Assembly (NCBI GenBank): GCA_035628595.1
Contig: DASPJN010000254.1
Location: 1-64,000 of the forward strand
Reading direction: 5' to 3'
Length of the DNA stretch: 64,000 bases
From: Chryseosolibacter sp035628595
GTDB lineage: Bacteria; Bacteroidota; Bacteroidia; Cytophagales; Cyclobacteriaceae
Numbering within the stretch: the first letter of the stretch is position 1; every line of letters begins with the position of its first letter. A program made the position numbers and the translations under genes. This document shows positions 52,756 to 61,511 of the stretch, piece by piece. Under the pieces are notes generated by a model. The model was not told where the DNA came from and did not search any database. It saw nothing but the letters and a program-made list of their open reading frames with translations.

Positions 52756-54015
52756 TTATTTCTTGCGTCTTTTACGGTCATGGAATGCACCCTGAAAGGT
52801 AGGGTCTTCTTTTCGTTTCTGCCAATCAATTTCACGGGCCATATCCTGTGCCTCCTCGAAAGGTGTCTCATCAACATGAATTTGCCCCGGCAACTGTTTT
52901 ACCGGGATCTTTTCGCGAATCAGGTCTTGAATTTTTCCTATGTGATAAAGCTCTGCCGGCGTAGCGAACGTGATGGCTTTGCCTTCCTGAAATGCACGCC
53001 CTGTCCTGCCAATCCTGTGAACGTAATCCTCATACAAGATCGGAACGTCGAAATTGATCACGTGCGAAACTTTTGTAACATCGATGCCGCGCGCGGTAAC
53101 ATCAGTTGACACTAAGATCCTCAGTTTTCCCTCTTTGAATTCATTTACGGCATTGATCCTTGGATTCTGTCCTTTATTGGAATGGATGACACGCGCGGGG
53201 CCAATATTCTTTCGCTCAAGATATTTGAAGACATTGTCAGCAACCTCTTTTGTTCGCGTAAAGATCATTACACGATTAAATGTATCTTCCTGGAGAAGGA
53301 GGTGTTCGAGAAAGTTGATTTTTGTTCGCAGGTTCGGAATTTCATAGAGCTCCTGCTCCACAAGCTTTGCCGTAGTGGCAGGAGGGCTTACTTCTATCCG
53401 CACAGGAAATTCAAGAAATTCTTGTGAAAGTCTTTCAACCCGCGCATTGAATGTGGCGGAGAAAAGGAGGTTCTGTCGTTTCGAAGGAATCACCTCGAAA
53501 ATTTTGCGAAGTTGTGGCATAAAGCCCATATCCATTATGCGATCCGCTTCATCAAGGACTAGATATTTTATCTGTTTCGTCTTCAACTCGCCCTTCAGAT
53601 ACAATTCCATGAAGCGTCCCGGTGTCGCGACAATAATGTCAACGCCGTTATTTAATGTTTCAATCTGAGCTTTTGTTCCAACTCCGCCGTAAAGACAAAC
53701 CGTTCGTATATCAGTGTATTTGCCGAGCATGGAGATGTGCTGGTGGATTTGGAGCGTAAGTTCCTTCGTAGGTCCGAGAATGACGGCGCGTGGGTCAGTG
53801 CCCTGCGCATATTTGATCTTCATTAATAACGGTAGCAAATACGCCGCTGTTTTGCCTGTGCCTGTTTGGGCGATGCCAATGATTTCCTGTCCGCCGATAA
53901 TGAGAGGAATTGCTTTCTCCTGGATCTCGGTCGGCCCCGAAAACCCCGCTTCCTGTACTGCATTCAACAATTGCTTGTTGAGATTAAAACTTTCGAAGGA
54001 ATGTTCGGCTGGCAC
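52756..54015 (-). CDS. DEAD-box ATP-dependent RNA helicase
   Basis: This 419-residue RhlE/CsdA-type helicase unwinds RNA duplexes in ribosome assembly or decay. All core motifs are present in order: the Q motif (FSGPTEIQEKAIP), AQTGTGKT, PTKELTLQ, TPGRFME, DEAD, SAT, ARGIDV and HRIGRTGR. The C-terminal tail is short and basic (DRKRRKK). Only 21 nt separate its start from the divergent dihydroorotase gene, so the promoters of the two must lie within each other's coding starts. Confidence 0.95.
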   Translation of the reverse strand: MPAEHSFESFNLNKQLLNAVQEAGFSGPTEIQEKAIPLIIGGQEIIGIAQTGTGKTAAYLLPLLMKIKYAQGTDPRAVILGPTKELTLQIHQHISMLGKYTDIRTVCLYGGVGTKAQIETLNNGVDIIVATPGRFMELYLKGELKTKQIKYLVLDEADRIMDMGFMPQLRKIFEVIPSKRQNLLFSATFNARVERLSQEFLEFPVRIEVSPPATTAKLVEQELYEIPNLRTKINFLEHLLLQEDTFNRVMIFTRTKEVADNVFKYLERKNIGPARVIHSNKGQNPRINAVNEFKEGKLRILVSTDVTARGIDVTKVSHVINFDVPILYEDYVHRIGRTGRAFQEGKAITFATPAELYHIGKIQDLIREKIPVKQLPGQIHVDETPFEEAQDMAREIDWQKRKEDPTFQGAFHDRKRRKK

Positions 54016-54036
54016 TTAAATTCTATTTTTACACTG

Positions 54037-55377
54037 ATGAAAACGACACTGGTAACAAACGTAAATATAGTCAACGAAGGCAAGGTCTTTCAGGGTGATT
54101 TGCTGATTAAGGGAGAATTCATTGATCGTATCGGTGGTGATTTAAGTTCCGTAAATGCAGATCAGATCATCGACGGAAAAGGAAAATACCTGTTACCAGG
54201 AGCGATCGATGATCAGGTTCACTTCCGGGAGCCGGGCTTAACGCATAAGGCAAACATTTCTTCTGAGTCGAGAGCTGCCGTGGCGGGCGGTGTTACGTCG
54301 TTCATGGAAATGCCAAATACGAACCCGCCAACTTTTACGCACACATTGCTTGAAGAAAAGTACAAGATTGCCGGCTTGACTTCACTTGCAAACTATTCGT
54401 TTTACATTGGCGCGTCCAATGACAACCTTGAGGAAGTTTTGCGCACAGATCTTTCAAAGGTATGTGGGCTGAAAATATTCATGGGTTCTTCTACGGGCAA
54501 CCTGCTGGTGGACAATGAACATGCACTCGAAGGTTTTTTTTCCGGTTTTCCCGGGTTAATTGCAACACATTGCGAAGACGAATCGACAATAAAAGCCAAC
54601 GCTGAAGATTTCCGTCAGCGATTTGGTGAAAATGTTCCCATCAAATTCCATCCAGCGATAAGAAGCGCAGAAGCCTGTTATCTCTCATCTTCTTTCGCGA
54701 TTAGTCTTGCCCGGAAACATGGAACGCGGCTTCATATTCTTCACATCAGCACCGAAAAGGAAACAGATTTATTTGATAACACAATCCCGCTGAAGGAAAA
54801 GAAAATCACCGCCGAGGCTTGCGTTCATCATTTGTGGTTCAATGACAATGACTATGAGCGATTGGGATCTTTGATTAAATGGAATCCCGCTGTGAAAACA
54901 AGCAACGATCAAATGGCTATTCTGCGTGCGTTACTGAATGATCAAATAGATGTCATTGCCACTGACCATGCTCCTCATACATGGGAGGAGAAACAAAATT
55001 CGTATTTCAAAGCACCATCAGGCGGACCGTTAGTACAGCATAGTGTCGTGGCGATGCTTGAACTATACCACCAGGGCCTTATTCCAATTGAGACAGTTGT
55101 TCAGAAAATGAGTCACAACGTGGCGATTCTTTATCGTATTCAGCAACGCGGGTTTATTCGTGAAGGCTATTATGCCGACCTGGTATTGGTTGATATTAAT
55201 AATCCGTGGACGGTGAACAAAAGCAACATTCTGGCGAAATGTGGTTGGTCTCCTTTCGAAGGGACAACATTTAAATCGCTCGTCGATAAAACGTGGGTTT
55301 CCGGCCATCTTGCTTATAGTGATGGCAAGGTGAACGACAGTAGAACTGGCCACAGACTTCTTTTTAACCGGGATTAA
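54037..55377 (+). CDS. pyrC: Dihydroorotase (class I), with an altered first metal-binding motif
   Basis: This enzyme cyclises carbamoyl aspartate to dihydroorotate in pyrimidine synthesis. The start is the ATG at 54037; the frame is open to 53866 within the helicase gene. The carboxylated Lys is in LKIFMGSSTGN, and metal-binding His residues are in ATHCEDE, LHILHIST and IATDHAPH. The usual DxHxH motif reads Asp-Asp-Gln-Val-His at residues 58-62, so the first His is Gln60. At 446 residues it has the class I length. It links functionally to carB in this window. Confidence 0.92.
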   Translation: MKTTLVTNVNIVNEGKVFQGDLLIKGEFIDRIGGDLSSVNADQIIDGKGKYLLPGAIDDQVHFREPGLTHKANISSESRAAVAGGVTSFMEMPNTNPPTFTHTLLEEKYKIAGLTSLANYSFYIGASNDNLEEVLRTDLSKVCGLKIFMGSSTGNLLVDNEHALEGFFSGFPGLIATHCEDESTIKANAEDFRQRFGENVPIKFHPAIRSAEACYLSSSFAISLARKHGTRLHILHISTEKETDLFDNTIPLKEKKITAEACVHHLWFNDNDYERLGSLIKWNPAVKTSNDQMAILRALLNDQIDVIATDHAPHTWEEKQNSYFKAPSGGPLVQHSVVAMLELYHQGLIPIETVVQKMSHNVAILYRIQQRGFIREGYYADLVLVDINNPWTVNKSNILAKCGWSPFEGTTFKSLVDKTWVSGHLAYSDGKVNDSRTGHRLLFNRD

Positions 55378-55389
55378 TTCCAATGCTTT

Positions 55390-55420
55390 TTTGTTAATTT
55401 GAACTAGCTATCTAAATTTG
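55390..55420 (+). promoter_or_regulatory. Bacteroidota-type promoter for tRNA-His
   Basis: TTTG at 55390-55393 and TAAATTTG at 55413-55420 are separated by exactly 19 nt, the same layout as the tRNA-fMet promoter. Transcription would start about 5 nt before the tRNA. Confidence 0.75.
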
Positions 55421-55431
55421 TAGCCTCATAC

Positions 55432-55506
55432 GGTGGATGTAGCTCAGTTGGTTAGAGCACCAGATTGTGATTCTGGGGGTCGCGGGTTCGAGTCCCGTCT
55501 TTCACC
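55432..55506 (+). tRNA. tRNA-His (GTG)
   Basis: The cloverleaf is complete, with anticodon arm CCAGA-TTGTGAT-TCTGG (GTG at 55467-55469), D stem GCTC/GAGC and T arm GCGGG/CCCGT. The extra G at -1 (55432) faces C73, the identity element of tRNA-His. The acceptor stem has a U6:U67 mismatch and a G4:U69 wobble. The 3' CCA is not encoded as such. Confidence 0.95.
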
Positions 55507-55511
55507 CACCC

Positions 55512-55538
55512 AAAAGGCTGCTTCATTCAGCCTTTTTT
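55512..55538 (+). terminator. Rho-independent terminator after tRNA-His
   Basis: AAGGCTG and CAGCCTT enclose a 7-nt loop, followed by a T run to 55538. Confidence 0.85.
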
Positions 55539-55656
55539 ATTTCCTTTCCACTCCACTTTAATCACAACTGCACCCAATTGATCGTTAACTTTATAATCAG
55601 ACGAAGCTATAAACGATGTGTTGTATGCAGGCTCGATTTTTTGATCTGGAGGTGTT

Positions 55657-55926
55657 ATGATTGCATGGAGAGAATTTAACAAAATGTCGCTCGACAAGAA
55701 AGTGAGTGTACTGTATCGGAACGGTACCTTCATTATGTCCATCCGTTACTACGAATACAAGGTGAATCTGTATCTTCTCGGTAATTTTTATGTGGAAGTA
55801 TTTGTCAACCACAAGCAGTCGTCGGTTGAGAAAATCGTTTTACTTGATACTAATCACTCACGGATGAAATTTTATTCCGATCAGATCAGGCTTCCCTTTG
55901 AGATTTATCAGAATGGTATAAAATGA
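55657..55926 (+). CDS. Small hypothetical protein
   Basis: An 89-residue protein, soluble and beta-rich by appearance (KVSVLYRNGTFIMSIRYYEYKVNLYLL), without a recognised family. A strong Shine-Dalgarno sequence (GGAGGT, 4 nt before the ATG) supports this start; such sites are uncommon in the window. It follows tRNA-His by about 150 nt and is convergent with the zinc-ribbon protein gene. Confidence 0.65.
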   Translation: MIAWREFNKMSLDKKVSVLYRNGTFIMSIRYYEYKVNLYLLGNFYVEVFVNHKQSSVEKIVLLDTNHSRMKFYSDQIRLPFEIYQNGIK

Positions 55927-55950
55927 AAAAACCCCGAACATTGTCCGGGG
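55926..55950 (-). terminator. Rho-independent terminator after zinc-ribbon membrane protein
   Basis: CCCCG (55932-55936) pairs with CGGGG (55946-55950). On the minus strand the stem is followed by TTTTTTCA, so it serves the gene at 55975-56712. It may also slow plus-strand transcription. Confidence 0.7.
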
Positions 55951-55974
55951 CTCATTCTTAATATATCAAATGTC

Positions 55975-56712
55975 TCACGCAGTTGCAGCAGTAGATTCTT
56001 CGAATTTTTGTGACATTCTAAGTGTCACATTTTTCTTCGCCTTGAATCCGCAATATCCGCATAGGTAGTGTTTCATAAGCTCGCCTTCTTCTGTCGTTGT
56101 AGGCGTTTTGAGGATTTCCTCACGTGTTACCTTGAATGTTTGATAATTACACTCAGGGCACTGTAATGCATGTAAGTGGCCAGAGTATTTTTCAATCTTA
56201 ACATAGCCGGTTTCTTCATCTTTCCACACGTCGTAGTCGATTGAGAACACGTTTTCTTCCGCCTGCATACCTTCATCCAGGTAAGAATCTTCTTCTTCTT
56301 CGCTAAGAAGCTTCATCGGCTTACCTGTTTTAGGAGAAACCCGCGGCTTATATCGCAATGCTTTAAGTCTCTTTTCGATAAAGAATGGGTAGTAGAATTT
56401 TAACAGGTTCTGAACGATTAAGGCAACGATCATACCCATTGAAGCAGTCGTAAACAAGCGAACGAAAATCCAGAGAGGAGTAAACTCTGTCACATTAGAG
56501 TTGGCGAAAAAGCAACATCCGGTAATCAAAATAATCGAAGCAATCCAAAGATTTCGGATTTCGGTTCTGTTAATGAAGTCGTACTTCGTTTTTGCATCAT
56601 TCATGGTCGAAAGCCTAACTACGTGACCGATAACGATCAACACTGCGATCGCCCAAGTTCCATAGGCAATGTTCTTTGCCATTTCATTCCAAGCTGCGTA
56701 ATCCTGTTCCAT
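55975..56712 (-). CDS. Membrane protein with C-terminal zinc ribbon
   Basis: The 245-residue protein has three membrane helices in its first 110 residues. A basic stretch, an acidic linker (LSEEEEDSYLDEG) and a cytosolic C-terminal domain follow, with two CxxC pairs (LQCPECNYQTF and YLCGYCGFKA) expected to bind zinc. I recognise no named family. It is a single-gene unit with a minus-strand TATATTTG box at 56753-56760 and its own terminator. Confidence 0.75.
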   Translation of the reverse strand: MEQDYAAWNEMAKNIAYGTWAIAVLIVIGHVVRLSTMNDAKTKYDFINRTEIRNLWIASIILITGCCFFANSNVTEFTPLWIFVRLFTTASMGMIVALIVQNLLKFYYPFFIEKRLKALRYKPRVSPKTGKPMKLLSEEEEDSYLDEGMQAEENVFSIDYDVWKDEETGYVKIEKYSGHLHALQCPECNYQTFKVTREEILKTPTTTEEGELMKHYLCGYCGFKAKKNVTLRMSQKFEESTAATA

Positions 56713-56752
56713 GGTATGGGGTTGGTTTTATTATTTTTTACACTCCAGTTTA

Positions 56753-56760
56753 CAAATATA
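56753..56760 (-). promoter_or_regulatory. Promoter -7 box for zinc-ribbon membrane protein
   Basis: On the minus strand the sequence reads TATATTTG, an exact TAnnTTTG match about 40 nt upstream of the start codon. Confidence 0.5.
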
Positions 56761-56903
56761 AAGTTCCCTGACAAATTTCCATAACTATCAACGCTCGTGA
56801 AATCCGATAGGGATCACAAATTAGTGATTTCCTAAACAAAAATGCTAAAATTTCTAATTAGGTGGATAGCCCGCCTGACAAATAAATTTCTCTATACGGT
56901 CGG

Positions 56904-57659
56904 TTACTTTACCAGAATAAAGTTCCGGATTGCCTGCGCAGTTTCGGAGGGGCTTTCAATCATTCCCATGTGGCCTGTACCAGCCAACATCTGAAGTTGA
57001 ATATTGGCCGATATGGATACGAGTTTCCGGAGACTTTCCGGGTTGATAACTGAATCATTTTCGCCGCCGATCACCAGCACGGGCTTATCAAGATTCTTCA
57101 ATAAATCCGACCGGTCCGGCCTGTCTCTCATTGCCTGCGTGTAGCCTGTCACGGAAGAAGCCGAAGCGCTTAATGCGATGTCTCTCATCTCGGCAATCTC
57201 ATTATCGTCCGGGCGGGCAAAAAGTGGGCTGACAAAATTTGATGTGAACTCAGTGACACCATGCTCCCCGATAAACTTTATGACTTTGTTCCGGCTCTCC
57301 TTTTTCACTGGAGTGTCGGCGTAGGCAGTCGAATGAAGAAGTATTAAACGCTCAACTGCATTCGGGCGAAGCGCGGCAATTGCTAGCGCCACATAGCCAC
57401 CAAGTGAATGCCCGAGAAAAGTTGCAGAGACAATCCCGTGCGTTCCGAGTGAATCGAGCACCTTTTTAGCTACATCATCAATGGAAAATCCCGACGGTAG
57501 TTCAGGACTTGATCCAAATCCCGGAAGGTCGAGTGTAATAACTGTGAAATCCTTTATTAAAAGCTCAGAAATCGGCTCCCATATCATCGCGTTTAGCGGG
57601 AACCCATGGATGAGAACCACGGAGGGTCCTTTTCCCCGCACATTGACTTGAAGGTCCAT
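56904..57659 (-). CDS. Alpha/beta-fold hydrolase
   Basis: The 251-residue protein has the classic alpha/beta-hydrolase triad: nucleophile Ser85 in FLGHSLGGYVA, Asp in GGENDSVI (about 208) and His in GTGHMGMIE (about 233). The oxyanion segment is LIHGFPLNA. The substrate is not known; it resembles carboxylesterase and haloperoxidase-type members. Its start overlaps the dxs stop by one base, so it is coupled to the isoprenoid gene dxs. Confidence 0.9.
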   Translation of the reverse strand: MDLQVNVRGKGPSVVLIHGFPLNAMIWEPISELLIKDFTVITLDLPGFGSSPELPSGFSIDDVAKKVLDSLGTHGIVSATFLGHSLGGYVALAIAALRPNAVERLILLHSTAYADTPVKKESRNKVIKFIGEHGVTEFTSNFVSPLFARPDDNEIAEMRDIALSASASSVTGYTQAMRDRPDRSDLLKNLDKPVLVIGGENDSVINPESLRKLVSISANIQLQMLAGTGHMGMIESPSETAQAIRNFILVK

Positions 57660-59581
57660 TATCGGGATCTCACGGGCTCGAGCATTTCAACGACTGCCTT
57701 TTCAATTCCTTCCGGATCGAACCCACACTCCTGGTGTAGCTCAATTTGTTCACCGTGCTCTACAATCCTGTCCGGAATTCCCAGACGTCTGACTTGTGCA
57801 TGATAGCCGTTGTCGGACATAAACTCAAGTATAGCACTGCCGAAGCCACCTTGGATACATCCATCCTCGATGGTAACAATTTTAGTGAATGTTGAAAATA
57901 TTTCGTGCAGCAATTGTTCGTCAAGCGGTTTTGCAAAGCGCATGTCAAAATGGGCAACATCAATTCCTTTTTCGAGAAGGCGCGCACAGGCCTGAACGGC
58001 ATAATTTCCAATATGTCCGATGGAAAGGATCGCCAGCTCTTCGCCGTCTTTTATTTTTCGTCCGGTTCCGATTGTTATTTCCTCCATTGGCGTGCGCCAC
58101 GTTGAAAGAACGCCCTGGCCTCTCGGATATCGGATTGAGAATGCCTGTCCTTTTCGTGGCAGTTGAGCGGTAAACATTAAGTCTCTCAACTGCGATTCAT
58201 CCATAGGTGCTGCGATGATCATATTTGGAATGCAGCGAAAATAGGCGATGTCATAGGCGCCGTGATGCGTTGGGCCATCCGCCCCGGCGAATCCAGCTCT
58301 GTCAAGACAAAAATTTACTGGCAGGTTCTGGATACACACGTCGTGAATCACCTGGTCATACGCGCGTTGCATGAATGAGCTATAGATATTGCAGAAGGGG
58401 ATAAGTCCTTGCGTTGCCAGACCTGCGGAGAATGTAACGGCATGCTGTTCGGCGATACCAACGTCAAATGCGCGGTCGGGCATCTCCTTCATCATGATGT
58501 TCATGGATGAACCTGACGGCATTGCGGGTGTAATGCCCACGATATTCGGATTAGCTTTAGCAAGTTCAACAAGCGTGTGACCGAACACGTCCTGATATTT
58601 TGGTGGCTGCGGTTTCTCGTGAACTTTCTTGTGAATTTCGCCTGTAATTTTGTCGAATGTGCCAGGCGCATGCCAGGTGGTTGCATTTCCTTTTTCGGCC
58701 GGGCCAAATCCCTTGCCCTTTACGGTAACACAATGCAGAATCTTAGGACCTTTAATATTTTTCAGATCGTTCAGCACCGTCACCAGGTGATCAAGATCGT
58801 GTCCGTCAACCGGTCCAAAGTATCTTAGATTTAAGGATTCAAAGAAATTGCTTTGGCTCAGTAAAGTAGTTTTGATACCACTTTCAAGCTTCGAAACAAT
58901 TTCCTGCGCGCTCTTTCCAAAATTTGAAAGTTTGCCTAACAATTTCCAGACATCATCCTTAAGCTTATTGTACGTGCGTGATGTTGTGATATCAGTAAGA
59001 TAATCCTTCAGGGCGCCGACATTCGGATCAATCGACATGCAGTTGTCATTGAGAATGATCAGGATGTTTGTGTCAGAAACGCCGGCGTGATTAAGACCTT
59101 CGAACGCGATGCCTCCTGTTAAAGCGCCATCGCCAATCACTGCGATGTGTTGTTTGTCTTTTTGATCGAGGTAGTTGGAAGCAACCGCCATTCCAAGGGC
59201 AGCAGAAACAGAGGTCGATGAATGTCCGACACCGAACGCATCAAATTCGCTTTCTTTTATTTTCGGAAAACCCGAAAGTCCGCCATACAGACGGTTCGAA
59301 TGAAAGTTGTCTCTCCTGCCGGTTAAAATTTTATGACCATATGCCTGGTGCCCGACGTCCCAAATGAGTTGATCATACGGTGTGTTGAATACATAGTGCA
59401 ACGCGACTGTGAGTTCCACAACGCCGAGACTCGCGCCGAAATGGCCACCATATACCGACACGTTATCAATGATAAATTGTCGCAATTCGTCAGACAATTG
59501 CACCAGTTCTGCTTTCTCCAGCTTTTTAAGATCAGCCGGTGAGTTAATTTGTGAAAGCAGCTTTCCGGGAGTAATGAGCAT
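57659..59581 (-). CDS. dxs: 1-deoxy-D-xylulose-5-phosphate synthase
   Basis: Dxs condenses pyruvate and glyceraldehyde 3-phosphate, the entry step of the MEP isoprenoid pathway. The thiamine-diphosphate motif is GDGALTGGIAFEGLNHAG. VGIAEQHAVTFSAGLA in the pyrimidine domain carries the catalytic Glu, and DRAGFAGADGPTHHGAYDIAYFR is conserved. It has 640 residues, the normal length. The alpha/beta hydrolase gene is coupled downstream, and scpA is divergent. Confidence 0.96.
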   Translation of the reverse strand: MLITPGKLLSQINSPADLKKLEKAELVQLSDELRQFIIDNVSVYGGHFGASLGVVELTVALHYVFNTPYDQLIWDVGHQAYGHKILTGRRDNFHSNRLYGGLSGFPKIKESEFDAFGVGHSSTSVSAALGMAVASNYLDQKDKQHIAVIGDGALTGGIAFEGLNHAGVSDTNILIILNDNCMSIDPNVGALKDYLTDITTSRTYNKLKDDVWKLLGKLSNFGKSAQEIVSKLESGIKTTLLSQSNFFESLNLRYFGPVDGHDLDHLVTVLNDLKNIKGPKILHCVTVKGKGFGPAEKGNATTWHAPGTFDKITGEIHKKVHEKPQPPKYQDVFGHTLVELAKANPNIVGITPAMPSGSSMNIMMKEMPDRAFDVGIAEQHAVTFSAGLATQGLIPFCNIYSSFMQRAYDQVIHDVCIQNLPVNFCLDRAGFAGADGPTHHGAYDIAYFRCIPNMIIAAPMDESQLRDLMFTAQLPRKGQAFSIRYPRGQGVLSTWRTPMEEITIGTGRKIKDGEELAILSIGHIGNYAVQACARLLEKGIDVAHFDMRFAKPLDEQLLHEIFSTFTKIVTIEDGCIQGGFGSAILEFMSDNGYHAQVRRLGIPDRIVEHGEQIELHQECGFDPEGIEKAVVEMLEPVRSR

Positions 59582-59735
59582 CTGGATTGGTTTTAACTAA
59601 TTTAAAAACAAGTAATTAAGGTAACTGTTCCCGAAATTATGTGCTAAAAATAATGGTTTATGGTATAACTTAGATAATTCAAAGACAATTTCATATTCTG
59701 TGAAAATTTTGAGCCCGACCGTCAGTTTTTTCCGG

Positions 59736-59743
59736 TATTTTTG
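59736..59743 (+). promoter_or_regulatory. Promoter -7 box for scpA
   Basis: TATTTTTG matches TAnnTTTG and ends 9 nt before the ATG at 59753. The leader would be only a few nucleotides long. A TTTG lies 24 nt upstream (59708-59711), a little further than the best spacing. Confidence 0.6.
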
Positions 59744-59752
59744 TCCTCCCGT

Positions 59753-60541
59753 ATGACTACACAAGAGAACTTCGAAGTTAAACTTCCCCTGTTTGAAGGG
59801 CCGTTTGACTTGTTACTTTTTTTTATCGAACGTGATGAGCTTGATATCTATGACATTCCGATATCAAAGATCACGAAAGATTTTCTTGATTACATCCACC
59901 AGATGGAAAGGTTGAATATCGAAGTAGCAAGCGAATTTATTCTCGTAGCGGCAACGCTGATGCGGATTAAATCTAAGATGTTGTTGCCGCGGCCTCAGAT
60001 AGATGAGCAAGGAAATGAAGTCGATCCGCGAGAAGAACTTGTTAAGCACCTGCTCGAGTACAAGAAATACAAATCAGTTGTCGATACCTTCCAGAAAATG
60101 GAGGAATCGGAATTGATGAAAGAGAAAAGAGGTAACCTAGTTAAAGAACTTCGGTCGCTTGCCGAAAGCACAAATGTCGAAGCCGAACTTCAGGATGTGA
60201 CCGTCTTTAAACTGATGGCTGTTTTCGAAAAAGTCATAAAACGATTTGAGGCCGAAAAAAATAAACCTATCCATCAGGTTATTCAATATCCGTACACGGT
60301 TGATGGTCAGAAGAAATATCTTGTAGAGGAACTAGCCAAAAAACCACGACTTGCATTTACTGAGTTGTTACAGCTGTTCCCTTCGCGTCTTGGGTTGATC
60401 TTTAATTTTCTTGCAATTCTTGAAATGCTTGCGCTGCAACAAATCAGCATCCAGGTGGGTGAAGGTTTTAACAATTTCTGGGTGACAAAGCCCGAAACAA
60501 CTGAAGCTCAAGTCCAAATTCAGCCTTCAGAGTTCGATTAA
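59753..60541 (+). CDS. scpA: Segregation and condensation protein A
   Basis: ScpA is the kleisin subunit that bridges SMC heads in chromosome condensation. The N-terminus VKLPLFEGPFDLLLFFIERDELDIYDI and ASEFILVAATLMRIKSKMLLPR are hallmark ScpA segments. The C-terminal winged-helix region (RLGLIFNFLAILEMLALQQISI) binds the other SMC. It has 262 residues, a normal length. The ATG at 59753 is chosen over the TTG at 59741, which lies in the promoter box. scpB is not adjacent. Confidence 0.93.
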   Translation: MTTQENFEVKLPLFEGPFDLLLFFIERDELDIYDIPISKITKDFLDYIHQMERLNIEVASEFILVAATLMRIKSKMLLPRPQIDEQGNEVDPREELVKHLLEYKKYKSVVDTFQKMEESELMKEKRGNLVKELRSLAESTNVEAELQDVTVFKLMAVFEKVIKRFEAEKNKPIHQVIQYPYTVDGQKKYLVEELAKKPRLAFTELLQLFPSRLGLIFNFLAILEMLALQQISIQVGEGFNNFWVTKPETTEAQVQIQPSEFD

Positions 60542-60548
60542 TCAATCA

Positions 60549-61511
60549 TCATTTTGGAAAGGCAATTTTGTATGTCTTTCCTTTTCTCACAGTCAGCCGG
60601 TCTTCGCGAAGCCAGGAATTGTGTCGTTTTAAAATTTTGTAATTGGCTCCGTGTTTCTTCGCGAAACTGACAAGATCGGGAATGGTTTCGCTTACCGTTA
60701 CATATCGGAGAGGCTCAGTATCATACAAGTGTTCCGTGTTTACTCTAAAGCCATACTTTGCGGGATTGTTGATGATCTCTTTAATCGCGACGATTCTGAA
60801 AACGTATCGCGAGGTTTCATCATTAAGGTACAAGTCGTAATACGAATCAACTTGCTGATCTTCAAGCGCACGTCGCATGCCTGACATTCCGCGGTTATAG
60901 GAAGCGGCCACGATCGTCCAGTCGTTGAACCTGTTATAAGCTTGCTGCAGATATTTGCAGGCGGCACCTGTTGCTTTCAGCGGGTCATAACGCTCATCGA
61001 CCTCCTTGGTGATTTCGAGCCCAAGCTCTTTGCCGCTGCTTTCAAGTATTTGCCAGAATCCTACAGCATCTTTAGGCGAAACAACATTCATGAGATTACT
61101 TTCTATTAATGGCAGATACTTGAAATCATCCGGGATCCCGTTGGCGCGCAAAATCTCTTCCATTTGAGGAAGCCAGCGCTTGGCTCGCTTGATCAGAAAG
61201 ATTGTGTTGCTATGCCAGTAAATGTTGATCTGGAGTTCTTTGTCAAGGCGTTCGCGCACATCCGGAATATCAAGCGGCATCTTTTGACCTGCGAACGACG
61301 CCTGTTCAGGTATATCAAAAGAGATGGCTGATAGTGGAACCGTTATTTCTTCATCGATGAAGATGTCGCCCGTGTTCTCATCGGATATAACGACGTCACC
61401 TTTTTTCTTTTTAAAAGTACGCGTGTTGTGGCTGAGCTCATTGTAGGCGATATATCCAAACAGCATTACCAGCGCGGCGACCGACAAAAAATTGGAAAGT
61501 TCTTTCATCAA
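60549..61511 (-). CDS. Lytic transglycosylase (SLT/MltD-like), membrane-anchored
   Basis: This enzyme would cleave peptidoglycan glycan strands with formation of 1,6-anhydromuramic ends. An N-terminal membrane helix (FLSVAALVMLFGYIAY) anchors it. The SLT domain has the catalytic Glu137 in LPLIESNLMN and GFWQIL in place of the common GLWQF, then AASYNRGMSG. The C-terminal region (SETIPDLVSFAKKHGANYKILKRHN) looks like one degenerate LysM module. It has 320 residues. Its start overlaps the LOG-family gene by 4 nt. Confidence 0.9.
   Translation of the reverse strand: MMKELSNFLSVAALVMLFGYIAYNELSHNTRTFKKKKGDVVISDENTGDIFIDEEITVPLSAISFDIPEQASFAGQKMPLDIPDVRERLDKELQINIYWHSNTIFLIKRAKRWLPQMEEILRANGIPDDFKYLPLIESNLMNVVSPKDAVGFWQILESSGKELGLEITKEVDERYDPLKATGAACKYLQQAYNRFNDWTIVAASYNRGMSGMRRALEDQQVDSYYDLYLNDETSRYVFRIVAIKEIINNPAKYGFRVNTEHLYDTEPLRYVTVSETIPDLVSFAKKHGANYKILKRHNSWLREDRLTVRKGKTYKIAFPK

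Noticed and set aside
53866..54036. Upstream extension of the dihydroorotase gene
   Set aside because: It is antisense to the start of the DEAD-box gene, and the family N-terminus begins at the ATG at 54037.
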